Source: Pseudomonadota bacterium
GTDB lineage: Bacteria; Pseudomonadota; Gammaproteobacteria; Steroidobacterales; Steroidobacteraceae
Direction: 5' to 3'
DNA: 27,191 bases
Assembly (NCBI GenBank): GCA_023433465.1
Contig: JAEZCR010000076.1
Span: 1 to 27,191 of the forward strand
The translations under genes were made by a program, and so were the position numbers. A model generated the notes under the pieces. The model did no database searches and was not told the origin of the DNA. It was given only the letters and a program-made list of their open reading frames with translations. How positions within the stretch are numbered: position 1 is the first letter of the stretch; each line of letters begins with the position of its first letter. This document shows, in pieces, positions 15,054 through 23,497 of this stretch.

Positions 15054-16211
15054 ATGAGGCGCGGACCCCTGCTCAGCATGTTGGCGGGCGAACGCGGCAC
15101 GGCCCTGTTCCTTGCCATCGTCGCGCTGGTCGGCATCGTGGTGCCCATCCTGCACCTCGCGGTGCCGCAGGACTCCGGCGCGCACCTGTCTACCTACACG
15201 ATGACGCTGCTCGGCAAGTACATGACGTACGCGCTGCTGGCGGTGGCCGTCGACCTCGTGTGGGGTTACTGCGGCATCCTGTCGCTCGGGCACGCCGCGT
15301 TCTTCGCGCTCGGCGGATACGCGATGGGCATGTACCTCATGCGGCAGATCGGCCCGCGCGGCGTGTACGGCGACCCGGTGCTGCCGGACTTCATGGTGTT
15401 CCTGAACTACAAGGAGCTGCCGTGGTTCTGGCACGGCTTCGACATGTTCTGGTTCGCCATGATCATGGTGTGCCTGGTGCCGGGCGTGCTGGCGTTCGCG
15501 TTCGGGTGGTTCGCATTCCGCTCGCGCGTCACCGGTGTCTATCTATCCATCATCACGCAGGCGCTGACCTACGCGCTCATGCTCGCGTTCTTCCGCAACG
15601 ACATGGGGTTCGGCGGCAACAACGGCATGACGGATTTCAAGGACATCCTGGGGTTTTCGATCAACGCGCCGGGGACGCGCGTGGCGCTGTTCGTCGCGAG
15701 CGCGCTCGCGCTCATGCTGGGCTACCTGGCGTGCCGCTACATCACGCGCTCGCGCGCGGGCCGCGTCGTGCAGGCCATCCGCGACGCGGAAAGCCGCACG
15801 CGGTTCATCGGCTATCGCGTCGAATCGTACAAGTTGTGGATCTTCACGTTCTCGGCGGTGCTCGCGGGCATCGCGGGCGCGTTGTACGTGCCCCAGGTGG
15901 GCATCATCAATCCCGGCGAGTTCGCGCCGATCAACTCGATCGAGGTCGTGATCTGGGTGGCCGTCGGCGGACGAGGCATGTTGTATGGCGCGGTGGCGGG
16001 GGCGGTGCTGGTGAACTATGCGAAGAGCTACTTCACCGCGGCGTTGCCCGAATACTGGCCGTATGCGCTCGGCGCGTTGTTCGTGATCGTCACGTTGTTC
16101 CTGCCGCGCGGGGTCGTGGGCCTGCTCGAACGAAAGGACAAACCACCCGCGGCCAAGCCGCCGGCCGAGCCGACGCCTGACAAACCGCACACCGCGGAGG
16201 CGCCGGCATGA
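15054..16211 (+). CDS. urtC: Urea ABC transporter permease UrtC
   Basis: Second inner-membrane permease, LivM type, 385 residues, pairing with UrtB to form the urea channel. After a first helix (about 15-35), YALLAVAVDLVWGYCGILSLGHAAFFALGGYAMGMYL is the LivM signature. FFRNDMGFGGNNGMTDF is the UrtC-type loop, and the C-terminal half has the conserved ABC-contact region YRVESYKLWIFTFSAVLAGIAGALYVPQVG and GGRGMLYGAVAGAVLVNYAKSYF. The last 30 residues are a Pro/Lys/Ala-rich cytoplasmic tail. The ATG is one base after the urtB stop; the end overlaps urtD by four bases (ATGA). Confidence 0.96.
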   Translation: MRRGPLLSMLAGERGTALFLAIVALVGIVVPILHLAVPQDSGAHLSTYTMTLLGKYMTYALLAVAVDLVWGYCGILSLGHAAFFALGGYAMGMYLMRQIGPRGVYGDPVLPDFMVFLNYKELPWFWHGFDMFWFAMIMVCLVPGVLAFAFGWFAFRSRVTGVYLSIITQALTYALMLAFFRNDMGFGGNNGMTDFKDILGFSINAPGTRVALFVASALALMLGYLACRYITRSRAGRVVQAIRDAESRTRFIGYRVESYKLWIFTFSAVLAGIAGALYVPQVGIINPGEFAPINSIEVVIWVAVGGRGMLYGAVAGAVLVNYAKSYFTAALPEYWPYALGALFVIVTLFLPRGVVGLLERKDKPPAAKPPAEPTPDKPHTAEAPA

Positions 16212-17059
16212 ACGCCGCCAAGGTGGTGAAACAGGGCTGGCAGAAGGTGTTCGGCGCGGGCGCTGGGTCCGATCGTCCGATGCCGGGTGATGCCTCGCAT
16301 GGCACGATTCTCTACGTCGAAGACATCACCGTGAGCTTCGATGGCTTCCGCGCGCTCAACAATCTCACCCTGTACATCGACGTGGGCGAATTGCGCTGCA
16401 TCATCGGGCCGAACGGAGCGGGCAAGACGACCATGATGGACGTGATCACGGGCAAGACACGCCCGGATTCGGGCAGCGCGTGGTTCGGCACCACGACGGA
16501 CCTGTTGCAATTGTCGGAACCAGAAATCGCGGAGGCGGGCATTGGACGGAAATTCCAGAAGCCGACGGTTTTCGAGCATCACAGCGTCGTGCAGAACCTC
16601 GCGCTCGCGGCCGCGGGAAACAAGACCGTCTGGCATACCTTGTTCAAGCCGCTTTCAGGCGAGCAAGTTGCGCGCATCGACGAAGTGCTGGTCACGGTTG
16701 GGTTGAAGGATCAGCGCGCCCTGCTGGCCGGGATCCTCTCGCATGGCCAGAAGCAGTGGCTCGAGATCGGTATGCTGCTCATGCAGGATCCGCGGCTGCT
16801 GCTGGTCGACGAGCCGGTCGCCGGCATGACGCCGCAGGAAGTGGAACGCACGGCGGAGCTGCTGCTGTCCCTGGCCGGCAGACATTCCGTGGTCGTCGTC
16901 GAACACGACATGGAGTTCGTGCGGTCGATCGCGCGCACGGTCACCGTGCTGCACGAGGGCTCGGTGCTCGCCGAAGGCAGCATGGACGCAGTGCAGAACA
17001 ATCCGAAGGTGATCGAGGTGTACCTGGGCGAGGCGCAGGACGCCGGGCGGAATAGTTAG
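16208..17059 (+). CDS. urtD: Urea ABC transporter ATP-binding protein UrtD
   Basis: LivG-type ATPase of 283 residues that energises the UrtBC channel. Walker A GPNGAGKT (67-74), the adjacent TGKTRPDSG, signature segment LSHGQKQ (177-183; UrtD proteins commonly have this variant in place of LSGGQ) and Walker B LLLVDEP (197-203) are all present, with H-loop VVVEHDMEFV. A basic N-terminal extension of about 33 residues precedes the nucleotide-binding fold. The ATG overlaps the urtC stop by four bases, which indicates coupled translation, and urtE starts two bases after the stop. Confidence 0.97.
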   Translation: MNAAKVVKQGWQKVFGAGAGSDRPMPGDASHGTILYVEDITVSFDGFRALNNLTLYIDVGELRCIIGPNGAGKTTMMDVITGKTRPDSGSAWFGTTTDLLQLSEPEIAEAGIGRKFQKPTVFEHHSVVQNLALAAAGNKTVWHTLFKPLSGEQVARIDEVLVTVGLKDQRALLAGILSHGQKQWLEIGMLLMQDPRLLLVDEPVAGMTPQEVERTAELLLSLAGRHSVVVVEHDMEFVRSIARTVTVLHEGSVLAEGSMDAVQNNPKVIEVYLGEAQDAGRNS

Positions 17060-17061
17060 CC

Positions 17062-17772
17062 ATGCTGTCCATCAAGGGCCTCAACCAGTTCTACGGCGGC
17101 AGCCACATTCTCTGGGACATCGACATGCTCGTGCCGGAGGGCTCGTGCACCTGTCTGATGGGCCGCAACGGCATGGGCAAGACGACGCTCCTCAAGTGCA
17201 TCATGGGATTGCTGCCGATCACCTCCGGCGCGATGGAATACGGCAGCGGCGCGCAAACCGTCGAGTTGTCGCAGATCGCGGCCGACCGCAGGGCGCGTCT
17301 CGGCGTCGCGTACGTTCCGCAGGGGCGCGAGATCTTCTCGCAGCTCACCGTCGAGGAGAACCTGCGCATCGGCTTCGGCGCGCGGCGCGGCGGGAAGGTC
17401 AAGCAGGTTCCCGAGCACATCTTCGAGTGGTTTCCCGTGCTCAAGAAGATGCTCAAACGCCGCGGCGGGGATCTCTCGGGCGGACAGCAGCAGCAGCTCG
17501 CGATCGGCCGCGCGATGGTGCTCGATCCGAAACTGCTGATCCTCGACGAGCCCGCCGAAGGCATCCAGCCCAACATCGTGCACGAGATCGGCGATATCAT
17601 CATGCGCCTCAACCGCGAGGCGAAACTCACCGTGCTGCTGGTCGAACAGAAACTGCCGTTTGCGCGCCGTGTGGCGAGCGAGTTCCGCATCATCGACAAG
17701 GGCCGCATCGTCGGCAGCGGCGGGATCGCCGCGCTGACCGACGATCTCGTTCATCAGCACCTGACGGTGTGA
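17062..17772 (+). CDS. urtE: Urea ABC transporter ATP-binding protein UrtE
   Basis: LivF-type ATPase, 236 residues, second nucleotide-binding subunit of the urea importer. Walker A GRNGMGKT (34-41), the LivF hallmark YVPQGREIFSQLTVEENL (84-101), signature LSGGQQQ (138-144) and Walker B LLILDEP (158-164) followed by AEGIQPNIV are intact. It starts two bases after urtD and ends two bases before the ureD ATG, so the transporter and the urease genes form one transcription unit. Confidence 0.97.
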   Translation: MLSIKGLNQFYGGSHILWDIDMLVPEGSCTCLMGRNGMGKTTLLKCIMGLLPITSGAMEYGSGAQTVELSQIAADRRARLGVAYVPQGREIFSQLTVEENLRIGFGARRGGKVKQVPEHIFEWFPVLKKMLKRRGGDLSGGQQQQLAIGRAMVLDPKLLILDEPAEGIQPNIVHEIGDIIMRLNREAKLTVLLVEQKLPFARRVASEFRIIDKGRIVGSGGIAALTDDLVHQHLTV

Positions 17773-17774
17773 CG

Positions 17775-18677
17775 ATGGACGCCGCGTCCGCGCGCAGTAC
17801 GTCCGGCTGGAAAGCCCACCTACGCCTGCGATTTAATGGGGACAGACCTGCCGTCGGCCGCACGCGGCTGATCGAGCGCGAGCATCGAGGTCCGCTCGTC
17901 GTGCAGCGACCGTTCCATCCCGAGGGCGATCCCTGCCACGTCTACCTGGTGCACCCGCCGGGCGGAGTCGTCGGTGGCGACGAGCTGCGCGTCGATGTGC
18001 AGGTGGACGCGGGTGCGCACGCGCTGATCACGACGCCGGCGGCGACGAAGTTCTATCGCTGCGACGCGCGCGTGTCGTCGCAGGTGCAGGAGTTGCGCGC
18101 CCCGGGCGCGACGCTCGAGTGGCTGCCGCAGGAGAACATCTTTTATCGTGGCGCGGACGTACGCACCGCGACACGCGTGTTCACCGACGAGCAATCGCGC
18201 TTCATCGGTTGGGAGATCGCGTGCCTGGGACTCCCGGCGCGCGGCGAGGCATTCGACACGGGCACGTTGGCGCTCGATCTCGAGTTGTGGCGCGCGACTG
18301 CCAGGTCTGTCCCCGTTTGCCAGGAAACGAGGAATGTCCCCATTTCGAGTCCCATCTTCATCGATCGCTTGAGGCTCGCGGGCAATTCGCGTGCGCGCGG
18401 CGAGCGTTGGGGGCTCGCCGGACAGGAAGCCATCGGCACCTTGCTCGCCACTCCCGCGAAACGTGAATCGGTGCAGGCGATACGCGGGCTTCTTGCCGAT
18501 CGAGGACGAGCCGATCAGCCGCTCGCAGCCGTATCGCTCGTCGACGGCGTACTCGTGCTGCGCGCGCTCGCTCCGCAGGCGGAAGACGTGCGCAGACTGT
18601 TCATCGCCGCGTGGCGGGTACTTCGGCCCGCTGTCGTCGGCCGCGACGCCGTGCCGCCGCGCATCTGGGCGACCTGA
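17775..18677 (+). CDS. ureD: Urease accessory protein UreD, with embedded repeat-derived segments
   Basis: Urease chaperone of 300 residues that binds apo-urease and recruits UreF and UreG. Family marks: REHRGPLVVQRPFHPEG, HPPGGVVGGDEL, ALITTPAATKFYR and LEWLPQENIFYRGA. The ATG at 17775 lies two bases after urtE. The gene is open throughout but contains two stretches of a palindromic repeat family found again at ureC/ureE. One is at 17832-17850, read as FNGDRP. The other is at 18302-18344, read in frame between LDLELWR and PIFIDRLRLAG as roughly 19 extra residues (ATARSVPVCQETRNVPISS), where UreD proteins normally have only two or three. The extra peptide falls in a region that may be a surface loop, so function is probably kept, but this is untested. 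Confidence 0.94.
   Translation: MDAASARSTSGWKAHLRLRFNGDRPAVGRTRLIEREHRGPLVVQRPFHPEGDPCHVYLVHPPGGVVGGDELRVDVQVDAGAHALITTPAATKFYRCDARVSSQVQELRAPGATLEWLPQENIFYRGADVRTATRVFTDEQSRFIGWEIACLGLPARGEAFDTGTLALDLELWRATARSVPVCQETRNVPISSPIFIDRLRLAGNSRARGERWGLAGQEAIGTLLATPAKRESVQAIRGLLADRGRADQPLAAVSLVDGVLVLRALAPQAEDVRRLFIAAWRVLRPAVVGRDAVPPRIWAT
17832..17850 (+). repeat. REP-like repeat fragment A inside ureD
   Basis: TTTAATGGGGACAGACCTG. Its first 13 bases are identical to 21021-21033 at the ureC/ureE junction, and its last 13 (GGGGACAGACCTG) are the exact reverse complement of 18302-18314. The copy is shorter than the others and is read through in frame in ureD. Confidence 0.6.
18302..18344 (-). repeat. 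REP-like repeat copy B inside ureD (inverted)
   Basis: Positions 18307-18344 are the exact reverse complement, 38 of 38 bases, of 21024-21061. The block runs CTGTCCCCGTTTGCC ... GGAATGTCCCCATT on the plus strand. Its 5' edge (18302-18314) also pairs with fragment A. A 38-base perfect match between two coding contexts of unrelated genes cannot be explained by protein homology, so this is an inserted repeat. It stays in frame in ureD. Confidence 0.85.
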
Positions 18678-18692
18678 CCCACGGGAAAATCC

Positions 18693-18995
18693 ATGGAATT
18701 GACACCTCGAGAGAAAGACAAACTACTCATCTTCACGGCGGCGCTGGTCGCCGAACGGCGCAAGGCGCGCGGGCTCAAGCTCAACTACCCGGAGGCCGTT
18801 GCGCTCATTTCCGCGGCGATCCTCGAGGGCGCGCGCGACGGCCGCACGGTCGCGGAGCTCATGAGTTTCGGCGCGACGATCCTGACTCGCGACGACGTCA
18901 TGGAGGGCGTGCCGGAAATGATCCCAGAGGTGCAGGTCGAGGCGACGTTCCCCGACGGCACCAAGCTCGTCACCGTTCACCATCCCATTCCCTGA
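18693..18995 (+). CDS. ureA: Urease gamma subunit UreA
   Basis: Small structural subunit of bacterial three-subunit urease, 100 residues, full length. MELTPREKDKLLIF, RKARGLKLNYPEAVALIS, LEGARDGRTVAELM and GVPEMIPEVQVEATFPDGTKLVTVHHPI are near-invariant family segments. It starts 15 bases after ureD; GGGAAAA before the ATG is a modest ribosome site. It assembles with UreB and UreC into the (abc)3 enzyme. Confidence 0.98.
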   Translation: MELTPREKDKLLIFTAALVAERRKARGLKLNYPEAVALISAAILEGARDGRTVAELMSFGATILTRDDVMEGVPEMIPEVQVEATFPDGTKLVTVHHPIP

Positions 18996-19016
18996 CCGGC
19001 CCCGGAGCGCGCTCAC

Positions 19017-19321
19017 ATGATTCCCGGTGAAATGTTCTGCGAGGCGGGCGACATCGAGCTCAACGCCGGCCGCAAGACCTTGACGGTCAAGGTCGCCAAC
19101 ACCGGCGACCGGCCCGTGCAGGTCGGCTCTCACTACCACTTCTTCGAAACCAACAACGCGTTGCGTTTCGACCGCGCCGCCACGAAAGGCATGCGGCTCA
19201 ACATCGCCGCGGGAACCGCGGTGCGCTTCGAGCCCGGGCAGGAGCGCGAGGTGGAGCTGGTGGAATTCGCCGGCGACCGCATCGTGTACGGCTTCGCCGG
19301 GCAGGTGATGGGAGCAATCAA

Positions 19322-19325
<4 letters not shown>
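19017..19325 (+). CDS. ureB: Urease beta subunit UreB
   Basis: Structural subunit of 102 residues, normal length. MIPGEMFCEAGDIELNAGRKTL, VANTGDRPVQVGSHYHFFETN, LRFDRAATKGMRLNIAAGTAVRFEPGQ and VYGFAGQVMG are conserved hallmarks. It starts 21 bases after ureA. Its TGA overlaps the ureC GTG start (GTGA, four bases), a common arrangement that couples beta and alpha subunit translation. Confidence 0.98.
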
Positions 19326-21020
<1,695 letters not shown>

Positions 21021-21025
<5 letters not shown>

Positions 21026-21078
21026 TGGGGACATTCCTCGTTTCCTGGCAAACGGGGACAGGCTTCATGTCCCCATTT
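21021..21078 (+). repeat. REP-like palindromic repeat copy C at the ureC-ureE junction
   Basis: The element is bounded by an 11-bp inverted repeat, AATGGGGACAT (21024-21034) and ATGTCCCCATT (21067-21077). Bases 21024-21061 are identical to the reverse complement of 18307-18344 in ureD. An inner GGGGACAG (21054-21061) can also pair with the right arm's GTCCCC. The layout, two opposed GGGGACA cores within about 55 bases, is like the REP/BIME sequences mobilised by RAYT transposases; no such transposase gene is in the window. Confidence 0.8.
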
Positions 21079-21081
21079 CAC

Positions 21082-21552
21082 ATGCTCAAAATCAACCTCA
21101 AGCTGGACAAGAACACTGACCATCCGCGAGCGCCCGAGCGCAGGCTGGTGCTGCCGTTCGCCGAACGATCGAAGAGCCGCCTGCGCGCGGTGCTCGACAA
21201 CGGCGAGGAGGCGGGACTCTTCCTCGAGCGCGGTTCCGTGCTCCGCCACGGCGACCTGCTGCTCGCCGACGACGGCCGCGTGATCGAAGTGCGCGCCGCG
21301 CCGGAGACCGTTTCCACGGTTCACACGAGCGACGCCCGCACGCTCGCGCGCGCGAGTTACCACCTCGGCAATCGTCACGTTGCGCTCGAGATCGGCCCGG
21401 ACTGGGTGCGTTACAGCCACGACCACGTGCTCGACGACATGCTGCGCGGCTTCGGCCTCGAAGTGCGCGTCGAGGAGCGGCCGTTCGAGCCGGAGGGAGG
21501 CGCGTATGTCACCGCCTCACATCACACACATTCCCACTCCCACTCGCACTGA
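21082..21552 (+). CDS. ureE: Urease accessory nickel chaperone UreE
   Basis: A 156-residue metallochaperone that hands nickel to the UreDFG-urease complex. LPFAERSKSRLRAVLDNGEEAGLFLERGSVLRHGDLLLADDGR is the UreE N-domain. ASYHLGNRHVALEIG with the following SHDHVLDDMLRGFGLEV is the metal-binding C-domain. The tail SHHTHSHSHSH is the nickel-binding His-rich end. The ATG at 21082 starts at the conserved MLKINLKLDK but has no Shine-Dalgarno, because repeat copy C fills the upstream space. In-frame ATGs at 21067 and at 21025 also exist; the latter overlaps the ureC stop (TAATG), would couple translation to ureC, and would add 19 repeat-encoded residues. The last 47 bases overlap ureF. Confidence 0.95.
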   Translation: MLKINLKLDKNTDHPRAPERRLVLPFAERSKSRLRAVLDNGEEAGLFLERGSVLRHGDLLLADDGRVIEVRAAPETVSTVHTSDARTLARASYHLGNRHVALEIGPDWVRYSHDHVLDDMLRGFGLEVRVEERPFEPEGGAYVTASHHTHSHSHSH

Positions 21553-22219
21553 GCCGCAGCTCCTGCGGCTGCTGCACCTGGCCAGCCCCGCGCTGCCGAT
21601 CGGGACCTTTCATTTTTCCCAGGGACTCGAGTACGCAGTGGAGGCGGGCTGGGTCACCGATGAAGCCACGGCGCTCGAATGGATCGGCGGCATCGCCGAA
21701 GGCAGTCTCGCGACCCTCGACCTGCCCGTGCTCGCGCGATTGCGGGCGGCATGGCTCGGGGACGAGTCAGAGGTCCTGCGGTGGAATGCATTCCTGATCG
21801 CCTGCCGCGAGACTGAAGAGCTGCGCCTCGAAGACCGCCACCTGGGCACCGCGATGTTTCGCGTGCTGACGGAATTCGGCCTCAAGACCGACTTGTTTGT
21901 GAGGGGCTCTCCCGAAAGAGGGATTGCGCATGCCACGGCATTTGCGTTCGCATGCGCGAAGTGGAACATAGAGACGCAGCCCATGCTCGAGACCTACGCG
22001 TGGACGTGGGCCGAGAACCAGGTTCTCGCCGCCGTGAAGCTCGTCCCGCTCGGTCAGAGCGCGGGACAGCGCATGCTGCATGCGCTGCATGATCGGCTCG
22101 CCGCGTACGCAGTTCGGGCCATCGACCTCATGGATTCTGACATCGGGGTTTCCACAGCCCTGTCCGCGGTCGCGAGCGGGCGACACGAGGTGCAGTACAC
22201 ACGGCTCTTCCGGTCGTGA
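21506..22219 (+). CDS. ureF: Urease accessory protein UreF
   Basis: A 237-residue helical chaperone that bridges UreD and UreG. LLHLASPALPIGTFHFSQGLEYAVEAGWV is the UreF signature region (about 23-51), followed by DLPVLARLRAAW, RETEELRLEDRHLG and the conserved C-terminal QSAGQRMLHAL. The ATG at 21506 has GGAGGGA about seven bases upstream and lies inside the ureE coding sequence; the two genes overlap by 47 bases, so ureF residues 2-15 are read from the same DNA as the UreE His-rich tail. UreF is the last urease gene of the run; ureG is not downstream. Confidence 0.96.
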   Translation: MSPPHITHIPTPTRTEPQLLRLLHLASPALPIGTFHFSQGLEYAVEAGWVTDEATALEWIGGIAEGSLATLDLPVLARLRAAWLGDESEVLRWNAFLIACRETEELRLEDRHLGTAMFRVLTEFGLKTDLFVRGSPERGIAHATAFAFACAKWNIETQPMLETYAWTWAENQVLAAVKLVPLGQSAGQRMLHALHDRLAAYAVRAIDLMDSDIGVSTALSAVASGRHEVQYTRLFRS

Positions 22220-22232
22220 ACTTGTCGTTGCT

Positions 22233-22247
22233 GCGTTAGACTAACGC
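22233..22247. promoter_or_regulatory. 15-bp palindrome upstream of the RND efflux operon
   Basis: GCGTTAGACTAACGC is a perfect palindrome around a central A, 14 bases after the ureF stop and 51 bases before the efflux adaptor ATG. No T-run follows, so it is unlikely to be an efficient intrinsic terminator. Its position suits an operator for a TetR-like repressor of the pump, but no regulator gene is adjacent. Confidence 0.4.
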
Positions 22248-22298
22248 CACTTTCGCGGGCGGTTCCCCTGTCAAACCCCGCCTGCCACAAACAAACAA

Positions 22299-23495
22299 AT
22301 GCATTCACGATTACGGCTGATTCCCGCGGCTGTGTCCGCCTTGTTCGTCGCCGCGTGCGGCAATAATGGTCCTCCGCCCGAGATGCCTCCGCCCGAAGTG
22401 GGCGTGATCGTCGTGCATGCCGGGTCCGTGCCCATCGTGCGCGAAGCGTCGGGCCGTCTCGCGCCGACCCGCGCCTCCGACGTGCGCGCTCGCGTCCCGG
22501 GCGTGCTGCAGAAGCGACTCTACAAGGAAGGCAGCATGGTCAAGGAAGGCCAGCTCCTCGCGCAGATCGATCCGGCGCCGTACCGCGCGCAGCTCGCGCA
22601 GGCCACCGCGAACCTCGAGCAGGCCGAAGCGTCCGCGACCAACGCGAAGGTGACGGCCAACCGGAACCGCGAGCTCGCGCAACGCCAGCTCATCTCGCGC
22701 ATGCAGCTCGACGATTCCGAGGCGCTCGAGCGTTCCACCGCCGCCGCGGCGTCCGCGGCGCGCGCGCAGGTCCAGACCGCGCGCATCAATCTGGGTTACG
22801 CAAACGTCACGGCGCCGATCTCCGGACGCGCCGGGCAGATGCGCGTGCTCGAAGGCGCGCTGGTGGGTCAGGGCGAGGCCACGCTGATCACGACGGTGGA
22901 ACAGATCGATCCGCTGTACGTGTTCTTCGATCAGCCGGGAACGGACTTCGAGCGCTTCATGCGTGCCCAGGCCGCCGGGGCGATCGAACTCGCGCAGGGC
23001 AACGAGGCCGAGATCCGCCTCATTCGCAGCGACGGCACCGAGCACCCGCAGGTGGGACGGCTGGTGTTCTCGGACTTCAGCGTGAATCCAACCACGGGCG
23101 CGGTCGCATTCCGCGGCGTGATCCCGAACCCGGATAGCTCGCTGCTGCCCGGCATGTTCGTCAACGTGCGCCTCACGGCGGGCTCGCTCAAGAACGGGTT
23201 CGAGGTGCCGCAGCTCGCGGTGCAGCGCGATTCGCAGGGCGCGTATGTCCTGGTCGTCGGCGGCGATGGCGTGGTCGTGGCCAAGCGCGTCGAGGTCGTC
23301 GGAACCTCGGGCGCGAAGTGGGTGATCGGCAGCGGTCTCGCGGACGGTGACCAGGTCATCGTGTCCGGTCTGCAGCTCGCGCCGCCCGGCACGAAGGTAG
23401 TCGCGAAGCGCGTCGACGAGGCGGCGTCGCCCGAAGCCGGGACCCCCGGGGCGGCCGCCGCTCCCGCTCCGGCCGAAGCTCCCGCAGGTAGCTAG
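22299..23495 (+). CDS. RND efflux periplasmic adaptor lipoprotein (AcrA/MexA-like)
   Basis: Membrane-fusion protein of 398 residues linking the inner-membrane pump to an outer-membrane channel. The lipoprotein signal is MHSRLRLIPAAVSALFVAAC with Cys20. Next come the lipoyl-type half motif VRARVPGVLQKRLYKEGSMVKEGQLLAQIDPAPYRAQL, a long Ala-rich coiled-coil hairpin (about 95-165), the returning half NVTAPISGRAG, and the beta-barrel and membrane-proximal parts ending in an Ala/Pro-rich tail. It sits two bases before the pump gene. Substrates cannot be told from sequence, and no outer-membrane TolC-type gene follows. Confidence 0.94.
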   Translation: MHSRLRLIPAAVSALFVAACGNNGPPPEMPPPEVGVIVVHAGSVPIVREASGRLAPTRASDVRARVPGVLQKRLYKEGSMVKEGQLLAQIDPAPYRAQLAQATANLEQAEASATNAKVTANRNRELAQRQLISRMQLDDSEALERSTAAAASAARAQVQTARINLGYANVTAPISGRAGQMRVLEGALVGQGEATLITTVEQIDPLYVFFDQPGTDFERFMRAQAAGAIELAQGNEAEIRLIRSDGTEHPQVGRLVFSDFSVNPTTGAVAFRGVIPNPDSSLLPGMFVNVRLTAGSLKNGFEVPQLAVQRDSQGAYVLVVGGDGVVVAKRVEVVGTSGAKWVIGSGLADGDQVIVSGLQLAPPGTKVVAKRVDEAASPEAGTPGAAAAPAPAEAPAGS

Positions 23496-23497
23496 GC

